Part shown: one piece after another, positions 1 through 6,902 of the stretch | How positions within the stretch are numbered: position 1 is the stretch's first letter | How the letters are laid out: each line of letters starts with the position of its first letter | NCBI GenBank assembly: GCA_903917955.1 | Contig: CAIXCO010000078.1 | Location: 1-13,375 of the forward strand | Origin: an uncultured Chlorobiaceae bacterium | GTDB taxonomy: Bacteria > Bacteroidota > Chlorobiia > Chlorobiales > Chlorobiaceae | DNA: 13,375 bases | Direction: 5' to 3' | Notes under the pieces: generated by a model | Seen by the model: only the letters and a program-made list of their open reading frames with translations | The model's database searches: none | What the model was told of the DNA's origin: nothing | Position numbers and translations under genes: made by a program

Positions 1-885
1 CTTCACCCGGGTTCCGATACCAAGCAGATCCGCAATGTTGGCTCCCCGATCAAGTACCGGCCTTAGAAGCGGAGAGGCCGCAGTCATGAGCGTGGTGACT
101 CCCGGTCCGTGGCCAGCCTCAAGACAATCGCTGTGAACCACAATACCGATCGTGACCGCACCTTTACGGTAGGCTCTGCCATAACGGTTATCATGGTCCT
201 GGAGGGCAACAAAATCGCCAAGACGAATCTTGTCGATTCCATACTCTCTGACGGCTTCAAGGTCACTGGTCATAATATCATAATCCCCTTTTGCCACATG
301 GGCAGAACCGATGCCTGATCCCATGCAGAAGGCTGGGATAATGGTGGTCACTGGCACTTCAAGCACTCCACCCTCAACTTCCCGGATGTTCATGGCCACA
401 AGCAGGGCTGGATCGAGGTTAAACAGTGTGATATCCGGATAATCCGTGAGCTTCATTCCCTGCCCTTTGCCCCGGATGATGATGGTATCGGTATAGAGCA
501 GCTTCTCTTTGACATCACGCTCAAAATCGACAATGACATGCTCTGATCCTCCATGATGACCAATCACGCGACCTGTGGCACCTTTTGCCTCACCAGTGAC
601 AACGGTTGCAAGGTTGCCTGCGCATGAATAGATTTGCACTGCGACATTGGGATGCTCATAGGGTTTTTGGGTATCGGCGGTACAGCTTACGCCCGGCTCG
701 ATGTGGTCACCTTGCCAGCCGAATGCCGGATCACCAACCTGGACGTTCAGGGTAATACCGCCGATTGATGGAAGAAGAAAAGGGGTGCCTTGATGGTCAA
801 CCTCCCAGTTGCCACGGGTTTTTGGCTGTCCCGGCTGGCATTGCAGCAGAAACTCGACAAGACGCTCTTCATTGGTCTTCAGCAT
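1..885 (-). CDS. DUF4438 family protein (C-terminus cut by window edge)
   Basis: The minus strand is open from an ATG at 885 to the left edge, giving about 295 residues of an incomplete protein. It begins MLKTNEERLVEFLLQ and carries stretches I recognise from the DUF4438 family (Thermotoga TM1086 type): GGITLNVQVGDPAFGWQG, DHIEPGVS, then IPAFCMGSGIGS, RLGDFVALQDHDNRYGRAY and a Gly/His-rich HSDCLEAGHGPG near the end. The family has structural data but, to my knowledge, no assigned reaction. I see no signal peptide or membrane segment, so it is probably cytoplasmic. The start is uncertain. The ATG at 885 has no clear ribosome-binding site. An in-frame ATG at 936, inside the end of the upstream gene, has AGGGA four bases before it and would add 17 residues. 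Gene order and spacing suggest co-transcription with the four-cysteine protein upstream. Family assignment is from memory of conserved stretches; function is unknown. Confidence 0.8.
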   Translation of the reverse strand, partial: MLKTNEERLVEFLLQCQPGQPKTRGNWEVDHQGTPFLLPSIGGITLNVQVGDPAFGWQGDHIEPGVSCTADTQKPYEHPNVAVQIYSCAGNLATVVTGEAKGATGRVIGHHGGSEHVIVDFERDVKEKLLYTDTIIIRGKGQGMKLTDYPDITLFNLDPALLVAMNIREVEGGVLEVPVTTIIPAFCMGSGIGSAHVAKGDYDIMTSDLEAVREYGIDKIRLGDFVALQDHDNRYGRAYRKGAVTIGIVVHSDCLEAGHGPGVTTLMTAASPLLRPVLDRGANIADLLGIGTRVK

Positions 886-919
886 GTTTTTTTGTGATGG
901 TGTTGATCTTGAAAAAATA

Positions 920-1663
920 TCAGGGATGTGGTGCATCGAATCCCTGACGGACAAAAGCTCGCGCTTCGGGAAAAACAACCTCAACTGAACGGCGCAGACG
1001 ATCAAGATGAAGCAAAATGGAGAGGGTACTGTCCTCCTGGTCGGGGTACTCTTTGTAGAGCAGGCTCCAGGCTGCAAGAGAACGATCAATGGCTATCAAG
1101 GCAACTTTGGCCGTACCAGAGGCGTCATCGCGGAGGTCGCGACCTGAAGCTGCCCCTTCGCTGAGACGACCCTCGACCGCACGGACAATTTTTGGATAGA
1201 TAAAATAGTTGTAGTGACGGATAACCTGAATCGACTCTTCAAGAAAGAGCGGGGGGTGAGCCAGCAGAGACTCCTCGGCGTCAGGAAGCTCATCGGAGGC
1301 CGCAAACCATTCGTTAACCATGCCGGCATAGAGAAGGGCTGCGATCGCACAGGGGTGTTCGCGGGCATCGAGTTGGAGAGTCGCGGGGGGAACTGAAAGA
1401 GAGGTTTCTCGCTGCAACTCATCAGCTTCAATATCCCCCCTGGCGGCAATATCGCGGATAAAGCGCATGGCCAGCACCAGAGCATCTCCCATCTCCTGCC
1501 AAAACTGTGAGTTCAATGCGTCAAAATTCTGTAATGCGTTATTGCTCTCTCTCCCTTCAGCTTCGAGACGAAACTGGAGGCAACGCGAGGTGTAGGCGCA
1601 GCGCCCGCACCAGCGGTCGCAATAAATGTGGATGCCTGGAATCAGCTCTGGGTCATCGGCCAT
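920..1663 (-). CDS. Conserved hypothetical protein with N-terminal four-cysteine motif
   Basis: This is a 247-residue soluble protein that I cannot assign to a characterised family. Near the N-terminus is a tight cysteine cluster, IYCDRWCGRCAYTSRC, with Cys at residues 15, 19, 22 and 28 (spacings x3, x2, x5). That pattern suggests a bound metal, either zinc or an Fe-S cluster. The rest looks mostly helical, with acidic and Leu/Ala-rich stretches and an aromatic run HYNYFIYPKIV in the middle. I see no signal peptide or membrane helix. The ATG at 1663 has a purine-rich GAGAGAG a few bases upstream. The stop (920-922) lies just before or overlaps the possible starts of the DUF4438 gene, so the two are probably translated from one message. 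Metal binding is inferred from the cysteines only. Confidence 0.75.
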   Translation of the reverse strand: MADDPELIPGIHIYCDRWCGRCAYTSRCLQFRLEAEGRESNNALQNFDALNSQFWQEMGDALVLAMRFIRDIAARGDIEADELQRETSLSVPPATLQLDAREHPCAIAALLYAGMVNEWFAASDELPDAEESLLAHPPLFLEESIQVIRHYNYFIYPKIVRAVEGRLSEGAASGRDLRDDASGTAKVALIAIDRSLAAWSLLYKEYPDQEDSTLSILLHLDRLRRSVEVVFPEARAFVRQGFDAPHP

Positions 1664-1821
1664 TACTCTCTCTATTTACAATTGTTATGATTAAAAGAAC
1701 TTAAAAAAAGTATTCACTGCGTAACTAAATTCCTATAGTGAAAACATAATGGTACATTAAAATTCGAGACAGAAAACACCGAGACCTGTGCATGACACGT
1801 AACAAAATGTAACAGCCATTT
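1664..1821. promoter_or_regulatory. Divergent intergenic region with inverted repeat
   Basis: This 158-nt AT-rich gap separates two divergent genes, so both promoters should lie here. It holds an imperfect 9-bp inverted repeat, GTATTCACT at 1710-1718 and AGTGAAAAC at 1737-1745 (8 of 9 pairs), with 18 nt between the arms. A TATAGT at 1734-1739 on the plus strand overlaps the right arm and could be a -10 box for the M23 gene, but no well-spaced -35 is visible. The operator role is inferred. Confidence 0.3.
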
Positions 1822-3195
1822 ATGAACGCTCTCAAAGAGATTTCCCAACTGCTTTTCAGCCGAATGAGACCGCTGAAACAAAAAATTACTCTACCACTCT
1901 TGTTACCATTTTTTTCAGGAGTATTCGTTCTTTTATTTTTTACCCTCACTCTCCTCAACTCTGATCAGGGAGAGTATAATGATGAACTTGGCTATACCAG
2001 CGATAACGACTGCGTCACCATAGAAAAGAGCCCCCAAACAAAAAAACCGCTTGTGATCGTTACAAGGGAGCGCATCAAAGCCGGTGAATCGATCTCCCTC
2101 CTTCTTGCAAAGAAGGGTTTTGCTCCCAAAGAGATTCGCAGTATACAAAAAGAGCTTGGAAAGAGGGTTTCTCCCAAAAAATTTCGTACCGGACAAAGCT
2201 ACGAAACAACAAAGAGCAACACCGGCAAGCTGCAGCACTTCTCCTATTTTCAAGATCGGACAACCACCATTCATATTGAAAAAAACAGCAGTACAGGCCG
2301 ACTTGTGGTACAGAGAGAGATAAAAAGCTATGAAACAAGAGTTGCATCCCTTGATGGCTCGGTAACCCAAAGCCTTTCAAATTCCCTTAAATTATCTGGA
2401 CGTCCGAAACTGATAGGGGCCATAACGGCCCTCTTTTCATCAAAAATCAACTTCAGGAGCGACATCACCCACGGATCAAAATACAAGATTCTTTTTGAAG
2501 AAAAATGGTTAATGAATGAATTTGTCGGCACTGGAAGAATCCTCGCCGTTGAACTCTCACTCCCAAAGCATACCAGCAAAGCATACCTGTATAGCTACGA
2601 AAAGGGTAAGGCGGGCTATTTTGATGAACATGGCAATGCGATTAATCAGACCACACTCTTTGCTTCACCATGTAACTTTTCACACATCTCAAGCGGTTTC
2701 GGCTTCCGGATCCATCCGGTCACGGGCTCACGGCATTTTCATGGAGGAGTCGATATGGCGGCAGTCTCAGGAGCCCCTGTACGTGCTGCGGCTGACGGAA
2801 TACTCATTTTTAAAGGCCGCAAGGGGCTGGCTGGTAATATGGTGACACTGGAGCACTCCGGCCATTATTATAGCCAATACCTCCATTTGAGCAATTATGC
2901 CCTGAACACCGGATACAACAAAAAAATCCAGAGGGGAGAGATTATAGGATATGTGGGATCGACAGGCCGTTCAACCGGGCCACACCTCGATTTTCGCATC
3001 ATCCATAATGGTAAACCGATGAACCCTCTTGCAGCACTCGGTTCTGCAAAACCCAGGACCATTTCACCGGCAAAAATGGGTAACTTTCTTGCAAGTATCA
3101 ACATCCTAAGGGCACAGCTCGACAACAACAGGGTTCTTGTTGCCGCATCTCCTCGTACCCTTCCAACCAACCGCCGGGCTCTCGTAACGCTTTGA
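1822..3195 (+). CDS. Membrane-anchored M23 (LytM-type) metallopeptidase
   Basis: The 457-residue protein has one hydrophobic segment (about residues 22-45, LPLLLPFFSGVFVLLFF) after a basic start, so it is probably anchored in the inner membrane with the rest in the periplasm. Residues 75-270 form an extended region like the N-terminal parts of MepM/OapA-type peptidases, including GESISLLLAKKGF. The M23 domain runs from about 285 to 405: SSGFGFRIHPVTG, the zinc motif H307-GGV-D311, the YLHLS motif with H355, and STGPHLDFRI with H388. M23 enzymes usually cut peptide cross-links in peptidoglycan. The usual final HxH reads H388-L-D390 here, so the third zinc ligand is Asp rather than His. I believe this variant occurs in related Bacteroidetes/Chlorobi proteins, so it may still be active. 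The ATG at 1822 lacks a strong Shine-Dalgarno. It is monocistronic and convergent with the csp gene. Confidence 0.88.
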   Translation: MNALKEISQLLFSRMRPLKQKITLPLLLPFFSGVFVLLFFTLTLLNSDQGEYNDELGYTSDNDCVTIEKSPQTKKPLVIVTRERIKAGESISLLLAKKGFAPKEIRSIQKELGKRVSPKKFRTGQSYETTKSNTGKLQHFSYFQDRTTTIHIEKNSSTGRLVVQREIKSYETRVASLDGSVTQSLSNSLKLSGRPKLIGAITALFSSKINFRSDITHGSKYKILFEEKWLMNEFVGTGRILAVELSLPKHTSKAYLYSYEKGKAGYFDEHGNAINQTTLFASPCNFSHISSGFGFRIHPVTGSRHFHGGVDMAAVSGAPVRAAADGILIFKGRKGLAGNMVTLEHSGHYYSQYLHLSNYALNTGYNKKIQRGEIIGYVGSTGRSTGPHLDFRIIHNGKPMNPLAALGSAKPRTISPAKMGNFLASINILRAQLDNNRVLVAASPRTLPTNRRALVTL

Positions 3196-3203
3196 ATGAC
3201 AAA

Positions 3204-3243
3204 AAACGACAAAGGACGCATTACCATGCGTCCTTTGTCGTTT
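3204..3243 (-). terminator. Perfect 18-bp hairpin terminator between convergent genes
   Basis: The arms at 3204-3221 and 3226-3243 are perfect inverted copies (AAACGACAAAGGACGCAT and its complement) around the loop TACC. On the minus strand the stem runs into six consecutive T, as expected for an intrinsic terminator of the csp gene, whose stop is about 30 nt upstream. On the plus strand only three T follow before an A-run, so termination of the M23 transcript is plausible but weaker. Confidence 0.8.
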
Positions 3244-3271
3244 AAAAAAACTGCTTTGGCTGGCAAACAGT

Positions 3272-3481
3272 TTAAAGAGGAGTTACATCTTCAGCCTGAA
3301 GGCCTTTTGCTCCTTGAGTTACTTCCATCATGACCTTCTGGCCTTCAACAAGAGTCTTGCGACCGGTGCCATTGATGGCACTGTGATGCACAAAAACATC
3401 TTTTCCGCCCTTCTGCTCAATAAAGCCGTAACCTTTTTCTTCGTTGAACCATTTGACAGTTCCTTCAACCTGAGTACCCAT
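3272..3481 (-). CDS. Cold-shock domain protein (CspA family)
   Basis: The 69-residue protein is a single cold-shock domain of the usual family length. It shows TVKWFNEEKGYGFI (RNP1 region, residues 8-21) and DVFVHHSAI (RNP2, residues 28-36), followed by the basic/polar strand GQKVMMEVTQGAKGLQAEDV. Such proteins bind single-stranded RNA/DNA through the exposed aromatics and act as RNA chaperones that melt structure in mRNA. AGAGGT (3486-3491) lies four bases before the ATG and fixes the start. The gene has its own promoter, a leader of about 130 nt and its own terminator, so it is a single-gene unit. Whether it is cold-inducible cannot be told from sequence, since several CspA paralogues in any genome are constitutive. 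Confidence 0.95.
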   Translation of the reverse strand: MGTQVEGTVKWFNEEKGYGFIEQKGGKDVFVHHSAINGTGRKTLVEGQKVMMEVTQGAKGLQAEDVTPL

Positions 3482-3611
3482 ATCTACCTCTTTTTATTTT
3501 TGCCAGTTAAACTTGGCGTTACAATGAACAAACCTCGACATGAGGCGTTCAAAAACGAATTTATTCTTCGTGAAATTAATTTACTCACTTTAAATCAAAT
3601 CAAAAAGAAAG
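3482..3611 (-). promoter_or_regulatory. Long AT-rich 5' leader of the csp mRNA
   Basis: If transcription starts near 3611, the message carries about 130 nt before the csp ATG. It is AT-rich and contains a small stem (ACGAA/TTCGT around 3555-3572). Long leaders of this size are typical of cold-shock mRNAs whose folding controls translation. I do not see a clear match to the E. coli cold box. The leader is inferred from the promoter call. Confidence 0.4.
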
Positions 3612-3617
3612 TTCTTT

Positions 3618-3646
3618 AGTTTACGCTACTTTTTTATCATTGACAA
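3618..3646 (-). promoter_or_regulatory. Sigma-70-type promoter for csp
   Basis: On the minus strand, TTGTCA (3641-3646) is followed after exactly 17 nt by TAAACT (3618-3623). The -35 matches the consensus at 5 of 6 positions and the -10 at 4 of 6. The start of transcription would be near 3611. The -35 box overlaps the T-run of the terminator of the upstream WD40 gene, so the two units are packed with no spare sequence. Confidence 0.5.
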
Positions 3647-3677
3647 AAAAAAAGCTGGAAGCTTCCAAAAGAGCTCC
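3645..3677 (-). terminator. Probable terminator after the WD40 gene
   Basis: Reading the minus strand, GGAGCT can pair with AGCTTCC (one bulged base) around an 8-nt loop. An uninterrupted run of nine T (3645-3653) follows three bases later. It lies about 35 nt past the WD40 stop. The region also contains the palindrome TGGAAGCTTCCA, so other foldings compete. Confidence 0.5.
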
Positions 3678-3708
3678 CTCTAACCATAAAACCAATTGCG
3701 AAAGCGTC

Positions 3709-4659
3709 CTACTTAATCCCCCACAGCTTAATCTTGCGATCATCGCTGCCGCTGGCAATTATTTTTCCATCCGGAGAAACATCCACCGACTGCACTTCAA
3801 GCACATGACCCCGATAGAGGTGCAACTCTTTGCCGGATTCTGCGTCCCATAACCTGACAGTCTCATCATTGGCCGCACTGACAACCTTTGTGCCATCGGG
3901 AGTGAAACAGACGCTCCGTACTGCATCCTGATGACCAGTGAGCACCGCCGTGATAACTCCGCTTCTGGCGTCAAGAATCTTTACCAAGGCATCGCGCCCG
4001 CAAAAAACGATAAACCTGTCGTCCGGACTGAAGGCCAATGCATGAGAAAGGCGGTCGTTGGTTGCATAGTTGGCAATATTTTTACCGCTCTCAGCGTCCC
4101 ATATCTTGATGACTGGCTCCTCACCGCAGCTTGCAATGAGCCGGCCACTGTGACTGTACGTAAGGCACTCAATATAAGATTTATGACCGAGAAGCCTCGC
4201 AAGTTCTTTTCCTGTTTCAACACTCCAGAGCCGGATTGTCGTATCGCGGGAACAACTGGCCACAACCTTACTGTCGGGGCTGAAAGCCACCATGCGGACG
4301 GCCGTATCATGACCTTTACAGAGATGGCGGCACTGGCCGGTGGCTGCATCCCATATTCTTACCGTACTGTCAGTGCTTCCACTGGCAAGCAGTTTGCCAT
4401 CGCGGCTGAAATCAACGCATTCAACCCAGGTATCATGCCCTTTCATGGTATGCAGGCACTGCCCTTTCTCGACATCCCACAACATGACAGTTTCATCAAA
4501 ACTACCGCTGACAAGTTTTTTGCCATCTGCGCTGAATTTTACACCGAGCACCCTATCGAGATGACCTTCCATCGTCTTTATCAGGTTGACATCCTCAATA
4601 ACCTTGGGAAGCTTCAGCTCCACTTCCTTTTTTCCGAATATCTTCGATAAAAAACCCAT
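3709..4659 (-). CDS. WD40-repeat protein, single seven-blade propeller
   Basis: The 316-residue protein consists almost entirely of seven WD40 repeats, enough to close one seven-blade beta-propeller. Repeats begin at GH or equivalent and end in WD-like dipeptides: MLWD, RIWD, RLWS, KIWD, KILD, RLWD and KLWG. Blade 5 (NDRLSHALAFSPDDRF to KILD) is the most degenerate, having lost the GH and the Trp. The first 30 residues (GFLSKIFGKKEVELKLP) are basic and amphipathic and not part of the propeller. There is no signal peptide or membrane helix, so it is probably a cytoplasmic protein-binding scaffold. No kinase, protease or NACHT domain is fused to it, unlike many bacterial WD40 proteins. It lies 124 nt downstream of the glycosyltransferase gene on the same strand and could be the last gene of that operon or separately transcribed. 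Its partner is unknown. Confidence 0.9.
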   Translation of the reverse strand: MGFLSKIFGKKEVELKLPKVIEDVNLIKTMEGHLDRVLGVKFSADGKKLVSGSFDETVMLWDVEKGQCLHTMKGHDTWVECVDFSRDGKLLASGSTDSTVRIWDAATGQCRHLCKGHDTAVRMVAFSPDSKVVASCSRDTTIRLWSVETGKELARLLGHKSYIECLTYSHSGRLIASCGEEPVIKIWDAESGKNIANYATNDRLSHALAFSPDDRFIVFCGRDALVKILDARSGVITAVLTGHQDAVRSVCFTPDGTKVVSAANDETVRLWDAESGKELHLYRGHVLEVQSVDVSPDGKIIASGSDDRKIKLWGIK

Positions 4660-4783
4660 AAACTGTACGTTTGTTTAAATTGATACTCTTTTGGCTGCAA
4701 CAGGCCAATTCGGATGAAGTCGTTGTTTTGTCAGCGCACAATTTAAAAAAAATTATCACCTTCCCCCAATTCTCCGCCCCCTC

Positions 4784-5944
4784 TCAGGAAAAATTGTAGT
4801 TCCTCCCCTTCCAACTGGCACCCTTGCCAAATTTTATGCTGTAAAATGAGTTGCAGGCTATGGCAAGCAGCACGAGCTGGGAGAGCGGATGCAAAAAAGC
4901 CATGGCGAGTGACTGGCGGAACAGCAAAGCGATCAGGAGCCGGCAAAGCAGGGCAATCAGGAGTTGCGTCAAAGGAAGCCAGAAGAGTGATGCGCTGAAC
5001 TCACCGGCAAGCAGTGAGTGAAAAAGAAATGCAAAGGGCGCAATATAGAAAGCTGTTATCAGCATAATCAGTGCAAAAAGTCCCACCGTACTGTAACCGA
5101 GAGCTGCAAAGAGGTTTTTTGAAAATCCTTCCCAAATTTCACGGAAGGAGCGATACATTCGGCAACTGATCACGTCAGTTCCATTAAAGGCCACAACGCG
5201 GCCACCGGCCTTTTTGACACTCTTGCAGAGCCAGACATCTTCAACAATGGCATTGCGGACAGAAGCGTGGCCGTTGATACGATCATAGAATTTCCTGCGA
5301 AAACAAATAAACTGACCATTGGCAAAACAGAAGGCGGCTTTCCGACTGGTGCGCACCAGACGAAGTGGCAGGTAACACATGAGAATTACATGAATCAGCG
5401 GTACGACAAGCTTTTCCCAGAATGACACAAGCTCCTGACGTGGCATCAGAGAGAGCATATCAGCTCCTGACGCCACCATGGCGCCGACCGTACGGCGGAG
5501 GGCATCAGGTTCATGCCAGGTATCGGCATCGGTAAAGAGCAGCAGCTCTCCCTTTGCCTGATGGCCAAGCTGGGAACATGCCCATGCTTTGCCATGCCAT
5601 CCCTCGGGAAGCGGCTCGCCCTGCACCACACGAAGCTTCCCGCCGGACTCCATGAGAAGCTGCCGCAACAGCTCCGCCGTGGCATCGGTTGAACCATCAT
5701 CGAGCACAAGAATTTCGAAGGGAGCATACTCTTGCCGCAAGAGCGATCGCACGCAGCGCTCAATGTTCAATGCTTCATTGCGGGCTGGTACAAGAACCGA
5801 GACAAGCGGCCCGGTTTGAGGGGAGTGGTCGGGCATACGCGGCAGGTCAATCATGTTCCGCAAAAGAATCCCTAAAAAAACGAGCAATGAAAGCAGTACC
5901 GCAATCTGATAAAAAAAGAGCATGGCCGGGATAAAAAAGGCCAC
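4784..5944 (-). CDS. cruC: GT2 family glycosyltransferase, probable chlorobactene glucosyltransferase CruC
   Basis: The 386-residue membrane protein has an N-terminal hydrophobic helix (about 5-28), a GT-A domain (about 46-270) and two or three C-terminal membrane segments (about 286-312, 320-345 and 350-368). GT2 features are VSVLVPARNEALNIERC at 48-64, the nucleotide-binding DDGSTD (82-87), the metal-binding TDADTW (138-143), the candidate catalytic EDVWL (235-239) and FREIWEGFSKN. GT2 enzymes transfer sugar from a nucleotide sugar. CruC of green sulfur bacteria glucosylates hydroxychlorobactene in the chlorosome envelope. I propose CruC because of the overall architecture and because, from memory, cruC lies close to bchK in Chlorobaculum tepidum. 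In a brown species the acceptor could be an isorenieratene derivative. The start is unclear: GTG at 5944 abuts a GAGG, while ATG at 5923 has no Shine-Dalgarno. It follows hisG by 46 nt. The GT2 call is firm; CruC is likely. Confidence 0.72.
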   Translation of the reverse strand: MAFFIPAMLFFYQIAVLLSLLVFLGILLRNMIDLPRMPDHSPQTGPLVSVLVPARNEALNIERCVRSLLRQEYAPFEILVLDDGSTDATAELLRQLLMESGGKLRVVQGEPLPEGWHGKAWACSQLGHQAKGELLLFTDADTWHEPDALRRTVGAMVASGADMLSLMPRQELVSFWEKLVVPLIHVILMCYLPLRLVRTSRKAAFCFANGQFICFRRKFYDRINGHASVRNAIVEDVWLCKSVKKAGGRVVAFNGTDVISCRMYRSFREIWEGFSKNLFAALGYSTVGLFALIMLITAFYIAPFAFLFHSLLAGEFSASLFWLPLTQLLIALLCRLLIALLFRQSLAMAFLHPLSQLVLLAIACNSFYSIKFGKGASWKGRNYNFS

Positions 5945-5990
5945 CCTCGCGGGGGGGCAGCCTGCATGTTGAAAATTATAACGGAGCTTT

Positions 5991-6875
5991 TTAGTCGATC
6001 AGTTTATTGATGTTATACTCAAAAATACCCTCTGCACCCGCCCGTTTAAGCTCAGGAATCAGCTTGCGCACCGTTTTTTCGGTAACGATAACTTCAAGCG
6101 CCACCCACTGATCTCCAGCGAGACTCGATATGGTCGGCTGACGCAGGGCGGGAATAATGGCGAGAATCTGCTCAAGCGCCGATTTCGGTGCGTTCATTTT
6201 CAGCCCAACCTTGCCATGGGCGTTGATGGCTCCCAGCAGCAGCATGGCCATGTTCTCAATCTTCTCCCGTTTCCACGGATCGTTCCATGACTCCTTGTTG
6301 GCAATCAGTTTCGTGTTTGACTCAAGAATGGTATCAACAATTCTCAGCTTGTTTGCCCTGAGAGAAGAGCCGGTTTCAGTCACCTCAACAATGGCATCGG
6401 CCAGATCGGGCGGCTTGACTTCGGTGGCGCCCCAACTGAACTCCACCAAAGCGTTGACGCTGTTTTTGGCAAGATATTTTTTGGTAATATTGACCACTTC
6501 GGTCGCAATATGCTTCCCTTCAAGGTCTTTAACCGACTGTACCGGAGAGTTTTCGGGCACGCAAAGCACCCAGCGGACCGGCCTCATGGAGGCTTTGGAA
6601 TAGATCAGATCGGCTACCTCAACAACATCGGCATCCGTCTCAATAATCCAGTCCTTGCCGGTCAACCCTACATCAAAAGCGCCCAGCTCCACATAGTGTG
6701 CCATCTCCTGTGCCCTGATAAGAATAGCTTCAAGCTCATCATCATCTATGGAGGGAAAATAGGAGCGGCTTTGTACCGAAAAATGAAATCCTGCCTGGGC
6801 AAAAAGATCAATTGTGGAATCCTGCAAGCTTCCTTTCGGCAAACCGAGTTTCAGCACCTTGTTTATGTTACTCAT
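5991..6875 (-). CDS. hisG: ATP phosphoribosyltransferase, long form (HisG)
   Basis: HisG joins ATP and PRPP to make phosphoribosyl-ATP, the first committed step of histidine biosynthesis. The 294-residue protein begins with the family motif KLGLPKGSL (9-17). It continues with FDVGLTGKDWI (67-77) and has the PRPP-binding loop in DAIVEVTETGSSLRAN (160-175). Its length and the C-terminal block (about 220-290, APKSALEQILAIIPALRQPTI to EGIFEYNI) show the long form. That form has its own regulatory ACT-like domain, works as a hexamer without HisZ and is feedback-inhibited by histidine. The ATG at 6875 has AGAGG about 11 nt upstream. It starts 27 nt after lpxH. No other his gene is in the window, so histidine synthesis is scattered here. 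No his-leader peptide or attenuator is visible. Confidence 0.95.
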   Translation of the reverse strand: MSNINKVLKLGLPKGSLQDSTIDLFAQAGFHFSVQSRSYFPSIDDDELEAILIRAQEMAHYVELGAFDVGLTGKDWIIETDADVVEVADLIYSKASMRPVRWVLCVPENSPVQSVKDLEGKHIATEVVNITKKYLAKNSVNALVEFSWGATEVKPPDLADAIVEVTETGSSLRANKLRIVDTILESNTKLIANKESWNDPWKREKIENMAMLLLGAINAHGKVGLKMNAPKSALEQILAIIPALRQPTISSLAGDQWVALEVIVTEKTVRKLIPELKRAGAEGIFEYNINKLID

Positions 6876-6902
6876 AACAACAACTACCTCTTAATGTTAA
6901 CG

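Noticed and set aside
3655..3668. Palindrome TGGAAGCTTCCA as a protein-binding site
   Set aside because: It is better explained as part of the terminator hairpin region after the WD40 gene, directly next to T9.
3931..4650. Plus-strand frame of 239 codons opposite the WD40 gene
   Set aside because: The seven regular WD40 repeats on the minus strand are decisive; the opposite frame shows no family features.
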